64,000 bases of DNA from contig NZ_CP139558.1 of NCBI RefSeq assembly GCF_034262375.1, forward strand, positions 7,440,001 to 7,504,000. The letters run 5' to 3'. The position numbers and the translations under genes are program-made. The notes below the pieces were generated by a model, which saw nothing but the letters and a program-made list of their open reading frames with translations, was not told the DNA's origin and did no database searches. Origin of the DNA: Mucilaginibacter sabulilitoris. Lineage in GTDB: Bacteria > Bacteroidota > Bacteroidia > Sphingobacteriales > Sphingobacteriaceae. Of the stretch, positions 19,001 through 27,404 are shown piece after piece (the stretch's first letter is position 1; the number at the start of each line of letters is the position of its first letter).

Positions 19001-19255
19001 TGCATTAAGAGTAAATTTTCCGTTAACATCGGTCACGGTGCCGATGGTGGTGTTTTTGATTTTTACACTTACGCCGGGCAGTGGTTGTCCCTTTTCGTCA
19101 TTAACCACACCGGTACGGTTACTGCCCTGTGCAATAGCCGAAGTGCATACCAGCAAAAACAAAAGGGCCATGACACCTTGCCGTATCAGCCCCTTAATTT
19201 TTGCCGCATAATGGGTACCATGGCACCCACCATAATTGGTAAAAATTTCGTTCAT
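16082..19255 (-). CDS. SusC/RagA-family TonB-dependent outer-membrane transporter
   Basis: A 1057-residue protein with a signal peptide ending near CTSAIAQ (about residue 43). Next comes a carboxypeptidase-regulatory-like domain (GVVNDEKGQPLPGVSVKIKN, DVNGKFTL), the SusC motif MNEVVVVGYGTQKKATVTG, a plug domain (IRGFGNPLVVIDGVPRD, VLKDASAAIYGVRAANGV) and a 22-strand barrel ending in NVKL. It imports glycan fragments using TonB energy. It is the first gene of the operon with susD, the DUF3823 gene and the glycosidases. No extra sigma/anti-sigma signalling domain is seen, so control probably comes from the upstream regulator gene. Confidence 0.95.
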   Translation of the reverse strand: MNEIFTNYGGCHGTHYAAKIKGLIRQGVMALLFLLVCTSAIAQGSNRTGVVNDEKGQPLPGVSVKIKNTTIGTVTDVNGKFTLNAESGQTLAFSFLGYTPQEVAVGNQTSFKISLVPNATNMNEVVVVGYGTQKKATVTGSIASVTNSEIVTTKNENVLNMLTGKVAGVRITQNTSEPGSFSNTFDIRGFGNPLVVIDGVPRDNISRLDPNDIESISVLKDASAAIYGVRAANGVVIVTTKKGKKGSVELNYSGTYGWQIPSYMPKPVGALDYMTLVNEQLLHNVNGGQVKYTDADFEAYRNGTKKSTDWYAPVFANSAPQQQHNLNAIGGTENTSYFVSMGITDQDGFFKSGDLNYKKYNLRTNISTKVNKNLTVEANLSGTLEDKNQPYQDAWWIIRSFWRQVPTQSIYANNNPAYLNNGEVDGSNPVAMSDADINGYKLIANKWLQSSVSATYNVPFVQGLSAKGLYNYDYYMSSNKLYQRSYNQYNYDANSNTYSAIANQTPGSITRQFYEKPTSLMQLSLNYNRAFKGGHNVTALALYEEGEQKGDNFNAQRQLSLPVDQLGAGNALNQTATVDDDWPYDYVTKSFVGRVNYDYKSKYLFEFSFRDDASSRNSPSKRWGFFPGASAGWRISQEGFWKNSSALSFIDDLKLRLSYAKLGDDAGLSAYQYLSGYTYPANGDNNQTPPGSVFDGTFVNGAQNRGIPNPDIFWYVAKTYNAGIDLAAWNGLLGVTVDVFRRDRSGLLDTRADNLPGVVGAGLPQENLNSDQTQGFDIELNHRNHIGSFNYFVKGTFGYTRTKWISKVHSVYGNSQDNWHGNNDNRYSDIFWGYGADGQFQNYQQILNSPQFVSRNAVVGDYILQDWNGDGVINDQDVHPISKNVSNNNYSNPTTTFGLTLGGSYKGFDINTVWQGAAGISVSYIEQLNIPLWGGGSALDMFLDRYHPTDPKADPYDPNTVWTPGNFALTGSTANTNSLSNIHSAAYVRLKSAELGYTLPDGIAKRLGIKGARIFANGYNILTITGLKYLDPEHPSANYGYLYPLDKIYSIGVNVKL

Positions 19256-19705
19256 AAATAAAATGATTAAAAAATGGTTTATAATAATTTGCCCAAATGA
19301 GTGTTATAATTAAGGAGGCTGGTTAAACCTCTTGCTACAACCTACGCCCCATTTGGCGCAACAATTATAGAGCGGGTGGTATTAAAAGATGGGTTAATAA
19401 ATGGATTAATACAGTTAAAATTTCATTAACCATAGCTAATTAACCCTGTTTGGCTGCTTTCACCCAAAGCTTATCTACTGACGGTGGAGAACGAAGGATG
19501 GTAGTAAACAAAAATGGTTGGCTGTCATGCTGAGTTGTTAATCTGAGGGCTCTGAGGGGGAAATGACGTTGCCAAAGGGGGCTGTCATGCTGAGCTTGTC
19601 GAAGTATAGCGGGCGTGTTCGCACCCGCTTGTGGGCGTTCGCACTTTCAAAATGTGGACACTCTGCAAAAAGGAATATCAATTACATTATAGGGAATAAG
19701 GACAC
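19256..19705 (-). promoter_or_regulatory. Upstream region of the SusCD operon
   Basis: A 450-base gap between the regulator's stop and the susC start. The part near susC is AT-rich and should hold the promoter, though I find no clean TTG-N19-TAnnTTTG. The part near the regulator holds two dispersed repeat copies (19520-19604). No ORF looks real. Confidence 0.4.
19520..19604. repeat. Two direct copies of the GGCTGTCATGCTGAG dispersed repeat
   Basis: GGCTGTCATGCTGAG occurs at 19520-19534 and again at 19580-19594. The second copy continues CTTGTCGAAG, a sequence I know as a common intergenic repeat in several bacterial genomes. The two copies are 60 bases apart in the same orientation. Confidence 0.65.
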
Positions 19706-22291
19706 TTAACGCTGATCTGTTTTATTTGAGCAGATCTTATCAAACGGAACGGCATATTCAATACCCAGAGACTTTTCGTACTCGGCTGTAAACTCGTCAT
19801 AAGTTTTGCGGGCATACTCAATACCCTTTATGCGCCTCAGGGCTTTGAGCTTATACTTTATAGCCACATCATTAAACGGGTCGATATTTAAAACAACACG
19901 CGATATATCAAGCGCTTTCCGGAAATCGCCGCTTTCATATACCTTTTTAACTTCAGGTAATATTATCGGCATCAGCGCCTCTTCATACACCAGCTTAATA
20001 TCATCGAGCCAGTTTTCGGAGATATACTGCAGCAAACCGCCCCGGGCAATAAGGTCAAAGTGGGTTAATATAGAAACATCGGCCGGTTTATCAGAGATAC
20101 CGCCTATTTGCTTAATATCATCGGTTACAATAAAATAATCACAAAAAACATTGTCGGCTATCTTAAAACTGTAGGTATCATTTAAAAAGGCAAGCTCAAT
20201 ACCATCTATATCGGCAATAATGTTGCGCAGGTGGTTAATGGTAACCCCCTTAATGTTCTTAGTTTTCGCGACATCCTTATCTGGCCATAAAACAGCCGAT
20301 ATTTTTTTGGACACCACGCCACTCTCATCCTTGCTGTTAAGCAATATCAGGATAAACAATTGCTTTATTTTAGGACTAAACAGGTAAGTAATATCGCGGC
20401 TGTTTTTATCGTACACAGTAAACTCGCCCAGCAGATATATGGCATTCGCTTTTTTCTCATCTTCCTTCACCATAACAGGTACAGCAGACGCATCTTCTTC
20501 GGCAGGTTGCTGTTCGGGCCCACGGAATTTTCTTCTGAAAACAAAAATGAGCACACCTGCCGAAAGTAAGGACGCCACTACTCCCCATACCAAATATTTA
20601 TTAACGGCACGTGCTGGTGTAACCGCCTTTTGGGCTTGTTCATACTCTTGCTGGCTCACCGGCGGAAACTCCAGTGCCAGTATCCTGATGGTGGAGTTGG
20701 ACGGATTTGTAAATTCCTGAATGGTGCAAAAAAACTCCTCCTGCTTAGGGTTGAAAAACAGGTTGATATCGCTCTCTATACGCTCGGATGTAACCGGGAT
20801 TTTGCCGCTCACTACCTGGTATGAGCCGTCTTTGATAGAAAACTTATATAAACGCAATTGAGTCTTCGGCCTTTCATGCGGGTAGCACAATGCGTAAAAG
20901 TGCTTTCCGTCTTTAGAAATGATCAGGTTATTGGTGGGTACAAAGTCCTCCTCATTGGGTTTTATTTCCCAGCATTTTTTTACGGTATGGTTGGTAAGGT
21001 TTACCCGGTACAGATCATAAAAATGCTTGCCCCCTACTATCTGGTTGCCCGACTGGTTACCATACCCGCCAAATATATACACCTCATTGTGATCATTGGC
21101 CTGGCTGCTCGCCGAAAAGAACCGGGGAGATATCCTGTCGCCGGTAAATGCGACTTTATCCCAGTTATCGGCCTGCCTGTTATACCTGAAAAAGTCATTA
21201 TGATAAGCAAATGATCCATATCCCCCAAAAAGATAAAAATCAAGCTGATCTTTGTCATAAAATATATTGTGATGGTGCCTTTGTTCTTTAATATTGGCAT
21301 TCCCAATTACATCCCATTTTAACGTATTCAGATCAAACGATGCAATACAGGGTGATGGTTTCGAGGCCCGTAGTACTTCATACGCATAGCATTTATTCTC
21401 CCGGGTATTCACAATGCTTTTACCCAACAGCAATGGTACAGGTACGGTGTTTTGAAAGGCTTTCGCCGATGTATTACCTGTCTTCATATCATAAAGCAAT
21501 AACGTATCGCTTTTAAATATGAACACTGTCTGATTGTTTGGGTTATAATTAACTCCCGCTACCTGGTTAAAGCTAAATGCCGCTCTTTTTTCCCAAAAGT
21601 AAGATCCGTTGATAAGCCAAACCGGGTTATCTACATGTCCGCGTACTTCGCGGGTACTATTATCATGCACAGCGCTGCCCGCCCATTCATTAAGGGCAAA
21701 GTGGTAGGTTTTGTAGCCATCGCCAACAGTTAAATTTTTAACCGCCATTTTGGGCACGTCAGAGTAATGCGGGTTTTTGCCAAAAGTAATAATGGGTTTT
21801 ATTTTAGCATCAAACCCAAAATCACGAGCCTTGTACCATTTACCATTTACAAAAAAACCAACCGTATTGGCTTTAAGGTCAATATCAACTTTTATGTTTA
21901 TCCAGTTCCGCTTGTTCAGCTGCGACAAACTAAGCGGTATCTTGATCTTATTGCTTTTACTGTCAATATTAAAGTTCAGTGTGGGCGAGCCGTTGTAATT
22001 ATAAATGTAGGTTAAGCTATAAGAGTTATTCTTCCCATCAATAATATTAAACACATAACCAAGATGTTCATTGTCCCATAACGACAAATCAAAACTCATC
22101 AGTAGGTGATCATAAAACGTTGGGACATCCGAACTGAATACCGTATAGGAAGTCCGTTCGCTCATAAGGCTGTCGTTGGAGTTAAACATGAGCCCCTGGG
22201 CTTTAACTGTAAGCGCGGGCAGCATAATAAAAAGCAATACAATCTTATATACCTTTAAATTCAGCAATAAAATTCTTCCATTTTTTATCAT
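19706..22291 (-). CDS. Membrane-anchored regulator: LamG-like/Kelch sensor, TM helix, SARP-like DNA-binding end
   Basis: An 861-residue protein. Residues 14-31 are a signal segment. Residues of about 45-200 are a concanavalin/LamG-like sandwich (NWINIKVDIDLKANTVGFFV). Residues 240-540 are Kelch-type propeller repeats (DFYLFGGYGS, EVYIFGGYGN). Residues 566-586 are one strong transmembrane helix followed by RRKFRG. The cytoplasmic part starts IYLLGEFTVYDKNSRDITYLF (about 618), an OmpR/SARP-type winged helix reaching YSFKIADN (712). A helical TPR/BTAD-like region follows (760-845, KKVYESGDFRKALDISRVVL). The layout suggests a one-component system: a periplasmic carbohydrate or polymer sensor joined to a DNA-binding output, with no kinase. 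It lies directly upstream of susC on the same strand, so it is the probable PUL regulator. Domain borders are approximate. Confidence 0.75.
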   Translation of the reverse strand: MIKNGRILLLNLKVYKIVLLFIMLPALTVKAQGLMFNSNDSLMSERTSYTVFSSDVPTFYDHLLMSFDLSLWDNEHLGYVFNIIDGKNNSYSLTYIYNYNGSPTLNFNIDSKSNKIKIPLSLSQLNKRNWINIKVDIDLKANTVGFFVNGKWYKARDFGFDAKIKPIITFGKNPHYSDVPKMAVKNLTVGDGYKTYHFALNEWAGSAVHDNSTREVRGHVDNPVWLINGSYFWEKRAAFSFNQVAGVNYNPNNQTVFIFKSDTLLLYDMKTGNTSAKAFQNTVPVPLLLGKSIVNTRENKCYAYEVLRASKPSPCIASFDLNTLKWDVIGNANIKEQRHHHNIFYDKDQLDFYLFGGYGSFAYHNDFFRYNRQADNWDKVAFTGDRISPRFFSASSQANDHNEVYIFGGYGNQSGNQIVGGKHFYDLYRVNLTNHTVKKCWEIKPNEEDFVPTNNLIISKDGKHFYALCYPHERPKTQLRLYKFSIKDGSYQVVSGKIPVTSERIESDINLFFNPKQEEFFCTIQEFTNPSNSTIRILALEFPPVSQQEYEQAQKAVTPARAVNKYLVWGVVASLLSAGVLIFVFRRKFRGPEQQPAEEDASAVPVMVKEDEKKANAIYLLGEFTVYDKNSRDITYLFSPKIKQLFILILLNSKDESGVVSKKISAVLWPDKDVAKTKNIKGVTINHLRNIIADIDGIELAFLNDTYSFKIADNVFCDYFIVTDDIKQIGGISDKPADVSILTHFDLIARGGLLQYISENWLDDIKLVYEEALMPIILPEVKKVYESGDFRKALDISRVVLNIDPFNDVAIKYKLKALRRIKGIEYARKTYDEFTAEYEKSLGIEYAVPFDKICSNKTDQR

Positions 22292-22643
22292 TGCGGGTGT
22301 AAGTTTACAGAAAAACCAACCAGGGGACCGGCAGTTTAAATAACATTGCTAAAATATACTTTTTTTAAGTAACAGCTGGCTAAAGAATTTGCCTGAGCCT
22401 GGTTTTTAGTTACAGGTTTCCTGGTTAAATCGTGCTCCATCCTTAATTTGCTGCCCAACTTATACTGACTTCTGTTAGCTCCCTTTCGTTACAGAAATTT
22501 TCATCCCGCAAAAATAACGGTAATACAATTATTACAAAGATTGAATGCTTATTAGGGTACTTATTAAAACATTTTCAACGTTCATCATATTTACACTATC
22601 AACACAAAGATACACAAGCCATTAGCTGGTATAATATTACGCT
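22292..22643. other. Divergent intergenic region, no gene seen
   Basis: 352 bases between the minus-strand regulator gene and the efflux operon. It must hold both promoters. It is AT-rich next to 22644. I see no hairpin, repeat or ORF worth calling. Confidence 0.5.
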
Positions 22644-23990
22644 ATGCGGTTATTTAAAAAACATATTATCCTTTTAACCTTGCTTTTATCAGGTTATTTG
22701 AGCCTTTACGGGCAGGATAGCACACTGGTTGGTACCAGCATTAACTGGGACCTGGCAAAATGTATAGATTACGCCAAAAAGAACAATATACAAATTAACG
22801 CCCTCCGGCTTTCGCAGCAAACCAGTCAGCAGGAGTATCTATTAGCTAAAGCCGCCCGCCTGCCCGATCTTTCGGGCTCAGCCTCACAAACCGTTGCTCA
22901 CGGCAATAATTTCAGTAATGGCGATAATGGGAGGCACTCGGGCTTTAACGCTTCGGGTTCGTATGGATTGAGCTCATCGGTAACTTTATACAATGGAAAT
23001 TTTATCAATAATAATATCCAGCAAAAAAACCTTTCGGTACAATCGGCCAACCTGAGCATCATACAGCAGGAAAATGATATTACTCTGCAAATAACACAGG
23101 CGTACCTGTCCGTGCTGCTTGATAAGGAAACCATTGTTTACAATACCGACCTGCTCAATACTACCAAAGCACAGGTAGATCTGCAGCAAAAAAGATATAA
23201 TGTGGGCAGTGTGGCCCGCAAAGACCTTATACAGTTACAAGCCCAACAGGCCACAGACCAATATTCATTGGTTAGCGCCACCAATACCGAGCGCGGCGAC
23301 CTTATTACCCTTAAACAATTACTGCTGTTACCCACAGATGTGAAATTCGATATTGCTAAGCCGGATACCATCATTGCACCAACAGATAGCATCTCGGCGT
23401 TCCGTGATGCGGAGCAAACTGCCCTGCAAACCCGTCCCGAAGTGAAGAACAGTGAGTTGGGCGTCAAAATAGCTCAATACGATGTGGATAAGGCAAGAGC
23501 AGGCTATAAGCCATCTATCACAGCGGGGGCATCGGTTAATTCGGGCTATGCCAATGGGCAAAACAGTTCTTTCGGCAGCCAGATCAATAATAACTTTTAC
23601 CAGCAGCTGGCGGTTACCCTGGCTATACCCATTTTTACCAAACGTGTGGTAAAAACGCAAGTTGAAGAAGCCAAAATAGCCGTTAAACAGGCACAGCTTG
23701 ATTTAAAGGATACCCGCGTAACCCTTTCGCAAACGGTTGAACGGGCTTATATTAATGTACAAAATGCCCGCAGCCAATATGATGCCGCAGCCGAAGAATA
23801 CAAATACAGTAAAGAAAGCTATCGTATTGCCAGTGAGCAGCTAAAGGTAGGTGTGGCCAACACCGTTGATTTTTTATTACAAAAAAACCTGTTTGTACAA
23901 GCGCAGCAGTCTTTTGTACAGGCCAAATACAACACACTGTTAACCTTAAAGATCTATGATTTTTACAGAGGGGTACCTATTAAATTATAA
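22644..23990 (+). CDS. TolC-family outer-membrane efflux protein
   Basis: A 448-residue protein with a signal peptide ending near SLYGQ. Two homologous OEP halves start at WDLAKCIDYAKKNNIQINAL (about 34) and at YDVDKARAGYKPSITAGASV (about 280), with coiled-coil helices such as LLNTTKAQVDLQQKRYNVGS and YKYSKESYRIASEQLKVGVA. It forms the outer-membrane channel of a tripartite pump. It is the first gene of an operon followed 12 bases later by the adaptor, then ATPase and permease, so it serves a MacAB-type exporter. Confidence 0.93.
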   Translation: MRLFKKHIILLTLLLSGYLSLYGQDSTLVGTSINWDLAKCIDYAKKNNIQINALRLSQQTSQQEYLLAKAARLPDLSGSASQTVAHGNNFSNGDNGRHSGFNASGSYGLSSSVTLYNGNFINNNIQQKNLSVQSANLSIIQQENDITLQITQAYLSVLLDKETIVYNTDLLNTTKAQVDLQQKRYNVGSVARKDLIQLQAQQATDQYSLVSATNTERGDLITLKQLLLLPTDVKFDIAKPDTIIAPTDSISAFRDAEQTALQTRPEVKNSELGVKIAQYDVDKARAGYKPSITAGASVNSGYANGQNSSFGSQINNNFYQQLAVTLAIPIFTKRVVKTQVEEAKIAVKQAQLDLKDTRVTLSQTVERAYINVQNARSQYDAAAEEYKYSKESYRIASEQLKVGVANTVDFLLQKNLFVQAQQSFVQAKYNTLLTLKIYDFYRGVPIKL

Positions 23991-24002
23991 TCGCCCGATA
24001 TC

Positions 24003-25289
24003 ATGAAAAAAAGTTATAAAAAGATCGGAATTATTTTAGCCATACTGATAGTATTGGTGCTCATCTGGTTTTTCTTTATCCGGAAGCCCGAACAACCCCT
24101 GGCGCTTACTACACAAAAACCCGCCAAAGGCTATATAGCCCAAAGTGTAACCGCCACCGGCAAAATAGAACCAGTGGATACCGTTACGGTGGGTACGCAG
24201 GTATCGGGCATCATTAAATTTATATATGCCGATTTTAATTCAAAAGTTAAAAAAGGGCAGCTTATAGCCGAGCTTGATAAATCACTGCTACAAGCTACGC
24301 TTGATCAGTATAAAGGCAACCTGCAAAATGCCCAAAGCCAGCTCGTTTTTGCAAAAAATAACTTTAACCGGCAAGATCTGTTATACAAAACAGATGCGAT
24401 AAGCAAAGCCGATTTTGATACGGCCCTTAATACCCTGAATGCAGCGCAGGCTTCAGTAGCAAGTGCCGCCGCACAGGTACGGTCGGCTACCAAGAATTTA
24501 TCATACGCCGATATTTATTCGCCTATTGATGGTGTTGTATTAAATCGCAGTATCAGTACCGGGCAAACCGTGGCTGCCAGTTTCAGTACACCTACCCTTT
24601 TTGTAATAGCTAAAGACATTACCAAAATGGAAGTAGAAGCAAATGTGGATGAGGCCGATATTGGCGATGTAAAATCCGGGGAACGGGCATCATTTACCGT
24701 GGATGCTTTTATAAACGACCAGTTTGCGGGCACTGTTGAAGATATCAGGCTGCATCCATCGGTATCGGCAAATGTGGTTACCTATACTACTATTATTAAT
24801 GCGCCAAATGATGATATGAAGTTGAAACCGGGTATGACCGCCAATATTATTATTTATACCAAAGAGGTAAATAATGCATTGCTGATACCGGCAAAGGCGT
24901 TGAGCTTTGTTCCTGACTCTTCATTAATGAAGCAATATGAAATTGTTGGCAAAATAGGTCGCAAAGGTGCCAGGCAAAAAGCGGCTACAACTGGCGCTAC
25001 TGATGATAATGCAAAAGCGGCGCACACGGGTAAAAGCCGAAAGGATAGTACAGGCGTAGCCAAACAAACGGCATTTGTTTGGCTGTTACAGGGTAAAAAA
25101 ATAACCAGAAAAAAAATACAGACCGGCCTGAACGATAATACGCAGGTAGAGGTTTTAGGAGGATTAACTGCTGACGACATGGTAGTTACCGGCGTTACGG
25201 GTGGTGACGCCAACACCCAAACAGCGGCTAAACCGGGCGGCAGTCCGTTTATGCCGCAACGAAGAGGAGGAGGCGGAAGAGGGCGATGA
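24003..25289 (+). CDS. HlyD/MacA-type periplasmic adaptor of ABC efflux pump
   Basis: A 428-residue protein with one N-terminal membrane anchor (residues 8-26). The biotinyl-lipoyl-like start (YIAQSVTATGKIEPVDTVTV) is followed by a helical hairpin (about 95-165) and a beta-barrel region (MEVEANVDEADIGDVKSGE), then a membrane-proximal domain. Relative to MacA it has a Lys/Ala/Thr-rich insert at about 320-355 and a Gly/Arg-rich tail. It links the ATP-driven permease to the TolC protein. Its stop overlaps the next start (ATGA at 25286). Confidence 0.92.
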   Translation: MKKSYKKIGIILAILIVLVLIWFFFIRKPEQPLALTTQKPAKGYIAQSVTATGKIEPVDTVTVGTQVSGIIKFIYADFNSKVKKGQLIAELDKSLLQATLDQYKGNLQNAQSQLVFAKNNFNRQDLLYKTDAISKADFDTALNTLNAAQASVASAAAQVRSATKNLSYADIYSPIDGVVLNRSISTGQTVAASFSTPTLFVIAKDITKMEVEANVDEADIGDVKSGERASFTVDAFINDQFAGTVEDIRLHPSVSANVVTYTTIINAPNDDMKLKPGMTANIIIYTKEVNNALLIPAKALSFVPDSSLMKQYEIVGKIGRKGARQKAATTGATDDNAKAAHTGKSRKDSTGVAKQTAFVWLLQGKKITRKKIQTGLNDNTQVEVLGGLTADDMVVTGVTGGDANTQTAAKPGGSPFMPQRRGGGGRGR

Positions 25290-26035
25290 GCAAGCGAATA
25301 TTGGAAATACATGAGCTGAAACGCGAGTTTCAGATGGGCAGTGAAACCGTACGCGCGCTGAAGGGCATATCATTTAATGTAGAAGCCGGTGAATTTGTGA
25401 CTATTATGGGCAGCAGCGGATCGGGCAAAACTACCCTCCTTAATATATTGGGCTGCCTAGATAAACCTACCATAGGCTCTTATTTGCTCGATGGCGTTGA
25501 CATCAAACAATTATCGCGCGATGAACTTGCCCAGTTGCGCAACCGTAAAATAGGTTTTGTTTTTCAGGCCTATAACCTGTTGCCACGTACCTCGGCTATT
25601 GAAAATGTGGAGCTGCCGCTTTTATATAACAAAGATATCAGCGTAAGCGAACGGCGCGACAGGGCCATTCATGCCCTTGAAGCGGTAAAGCTGGGCGGCC
25701 GGTTTGACCATACGCCAAGTCAGCTGTCGGGCGGGCAGCAACAGCGTGTGGCCATAGCAAGGGCCCTGGTAAATGAGCCGGTAATGATTCTGGCCGATGA
25801 AGCTACAGGCAACCTGGACAGCCGTACCTCATACGAAATCATGTCGTTAATGCAGGAGCTTAATAGCCAGCAGGGTAAAACAATTGTATTTGTTACGCAC
25901 GAACCGGATATAGCATCGTTCAGCAGCCGTACTATTCAGCTGCGCGATGGCATTATCCAAAAGGATACACAAAACCTGGAGCCGCGCTCGGCAAAAGAGG
26001 TGCTGGCGGGTTTGCCTGTGACTGATGATTATTAA
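25286..26035 (+). CDS. ABC transporter ATP-binding protein, MacB/LolD type
   Basis: A 249-residue ATPase with Walker A GSSGSGKTT (42-50), Q-loop FVFQAYNLLP, signature LSGGQQQRVAIARAL, Walker B VMILADEATGNLD and switch His in FVTHEPD. The sequence belongs to the MacB/LolD/FtsE group, which powers mechanotransmission rather than substrate transport through the membrane domain. It overlaps the adaptor gene by 4 bases and precedes the permease gene by 9 bases. Confidence 0.95.
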   Translation: MSKRILEIHELKREFQMGSETVRALKGISFNVEAGEFVTIMGSSGSGKTTLLNILGCLDKPTIGSYLLDGVDIKQLSRDELAQLRNRKIGFVFQAYNLLPRTSAIENVELPLLYNKDISVSERRDRAIHALEAVKLGGRFDHTPSQLSGGQQQRVAIARALVNEPVMILADEATGNLDSRTSYEIMSLMQELNSQQGKTIVFVTHEPDIASFSSRTIQLRDGIIQKDTQNLEPRSAKEVLAGLPVTDDY

Positions 26036-26044
26036 ATTACAGCT

Positions 26045-27265
26045 ATGAATATATTAAACCTGATACGGATAGCTTTTAAAGCGTTGCAGCGCAACAAGCT
26101 GCGGGCTTTTTTAACCATGCTGGGTATAATCATTGGCGTAGCCGCGGTTATAGCCATGGTGGCTATTGGTCAGGGATCAAAGCAAAGTATACATGACCAG
26201 CTATCAAGTATGGGCTCAAACATGATCACCGTTTTGCCCAGCAGTAACCTGAATGGGGGTGTGCGTATAGCCGGATCAAGTTTTCAAACCCTTACTGATA
26301 AAGATATAGTGGCCCTTAAGCGGGATGCCCAGTATATTACAGAAATATCGCCATCGGTGCAGGCAAAGGGGCAGGCCATTGAAGGCGCCTTAAACTGGCC
26401 TACCACAATGCAGGGGGTAAGCCCGGACTACCTGGATATCCGCAAGCTAACGTTAAAAGATGGCATAGCCTTTACCGAGCAGGATGTGCTTACCTCGGCT
26501 AAAGTATGTTTAATTGGGCAAACAGTTATTGACAACCTTTTCCCCAACGGTGAAAACCCCATAGGCAAGGTGATCCGTTTTAATAAGATCCCTTTCCAGG
26601 TCATCGGCATACTCAACCCCAAAGGGCAAAACGCCTTCGGCCAAGATCAGGACGATATACTTATTGCCCCCTATACTACCGTTCAAAAAAGGATACTGGC
26701 CACCATTTATTATCAGAATATTTATGCATCGGCGGCCAACGAGCAGGTAACCGACGCGGCAACTACCGAAATGACCACCATCTTGCGCGACTCGCACCGC
26801 CTGCGCAGTACGGAGGACAATGACTTTACCGTACGTACTCAGGCCGAACTGATCAACACTTTAAGTTCGACAAGCGGCCTGCTTACTGTTTTGCTTACTG
26901 TAATAGCCGGTATATCGCTGGTGATAGGTGGCATCGGCATCATGAATATCATGTATGTTTCGGTTACCGAGCGTACGCGTGAAATTGGTTTGCGCATGTC
27001 AATAGGGGCACGCGGTAAGGATATTATGCTCCAGTTTTTGATGGAAGCCATACTGATCAGTATTACCGGGGGGATTATTGGCGTGGTTTTGGGTATCGTT
27101 TCGTCAAACCTGGTTACTCTTACTTTATCATGGCCAACTATCGTATCCGAGTCATCGGTATTATTATCATTTATTGTTTGCGCGGTTACAGGTATTTTCT
27201 TTGGATATTATCCGGCGCAAAAGGCAGCAAGGCTTGATCCCATTGAGGCGCTGCGATACGAATAG
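26045..27265 (+). CDS. ABC transporter permease, MacB/FtsX family
   Basis: A 406-residue protein with the MacB_PCD plus FtsX layout: helix 1 (AFLTMLGIIIGVAAVIAMVA, about 21-40), a large periplasmic domain (45-270), and three C-terminal helices beginning LLTVLLTVIAGISLVIGGIG, with the conserved MNIMYVSVTERTREIGLRMS coupling segment. It works with the preceding ATPase and adaptor; here ATPase and permease are separate polypeptides, unlike E. coli MacB. The exported substrate (peptide, siderophore, lipid or antibiotic) cannot be read. Confidence 0.93.
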   Translation: MNILNLIRIAFKALQRNKLRAFLTMLGIIIGVAAVIAMVAIGQGSKQSIHDQLSSMGSNMITVLPSSNLNGGVRIAGSSFQTLTDKDIVALKRDAQYITEISPSVQAKGQAIEGALNWPTTMQGVSPDYLDIRKLTLKDGIAFTEQDVLTSAKVCLIGQTVIDNLFPNGENPIGKVIRFNKIPFQVIGILNPKGQNAFGQDQDDILIAPYTTVQKRILATIYYQNIYASAANEQVTDAATTEMTTILRDSHRLRSTEDNDFTVRTQAELINTLSSTSGLLTVLLTVIAGISLVIGGIGIMNIMYVSVTERTREIGLRMSIGARGKDIMLQFLMEAILISITGGIIGVVLGIVSSNLVTLTLSWPTIVSESSVLLSFIVCAVTGIFFGYYPAQKAARLDPIEALRYE

Positions 27266-27404
27266 CCCATGTTTTTATATTTTGTTAATTATCAATACGT
27301 TAATAAAAAATCACTATTTTCAAATGTTAAAATTTTAGTTACAATTGTTAAATCGTTTTGAATACTAAAGTTTTAGTTATACCTTGGTTTTCATAAACAA
27401 CCTT

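Noticed and set aside
8640..19261. Plus-strand frames opposite the PUL genes
   Set aside because: All are shadows of longer minus-strand genes with clear families.
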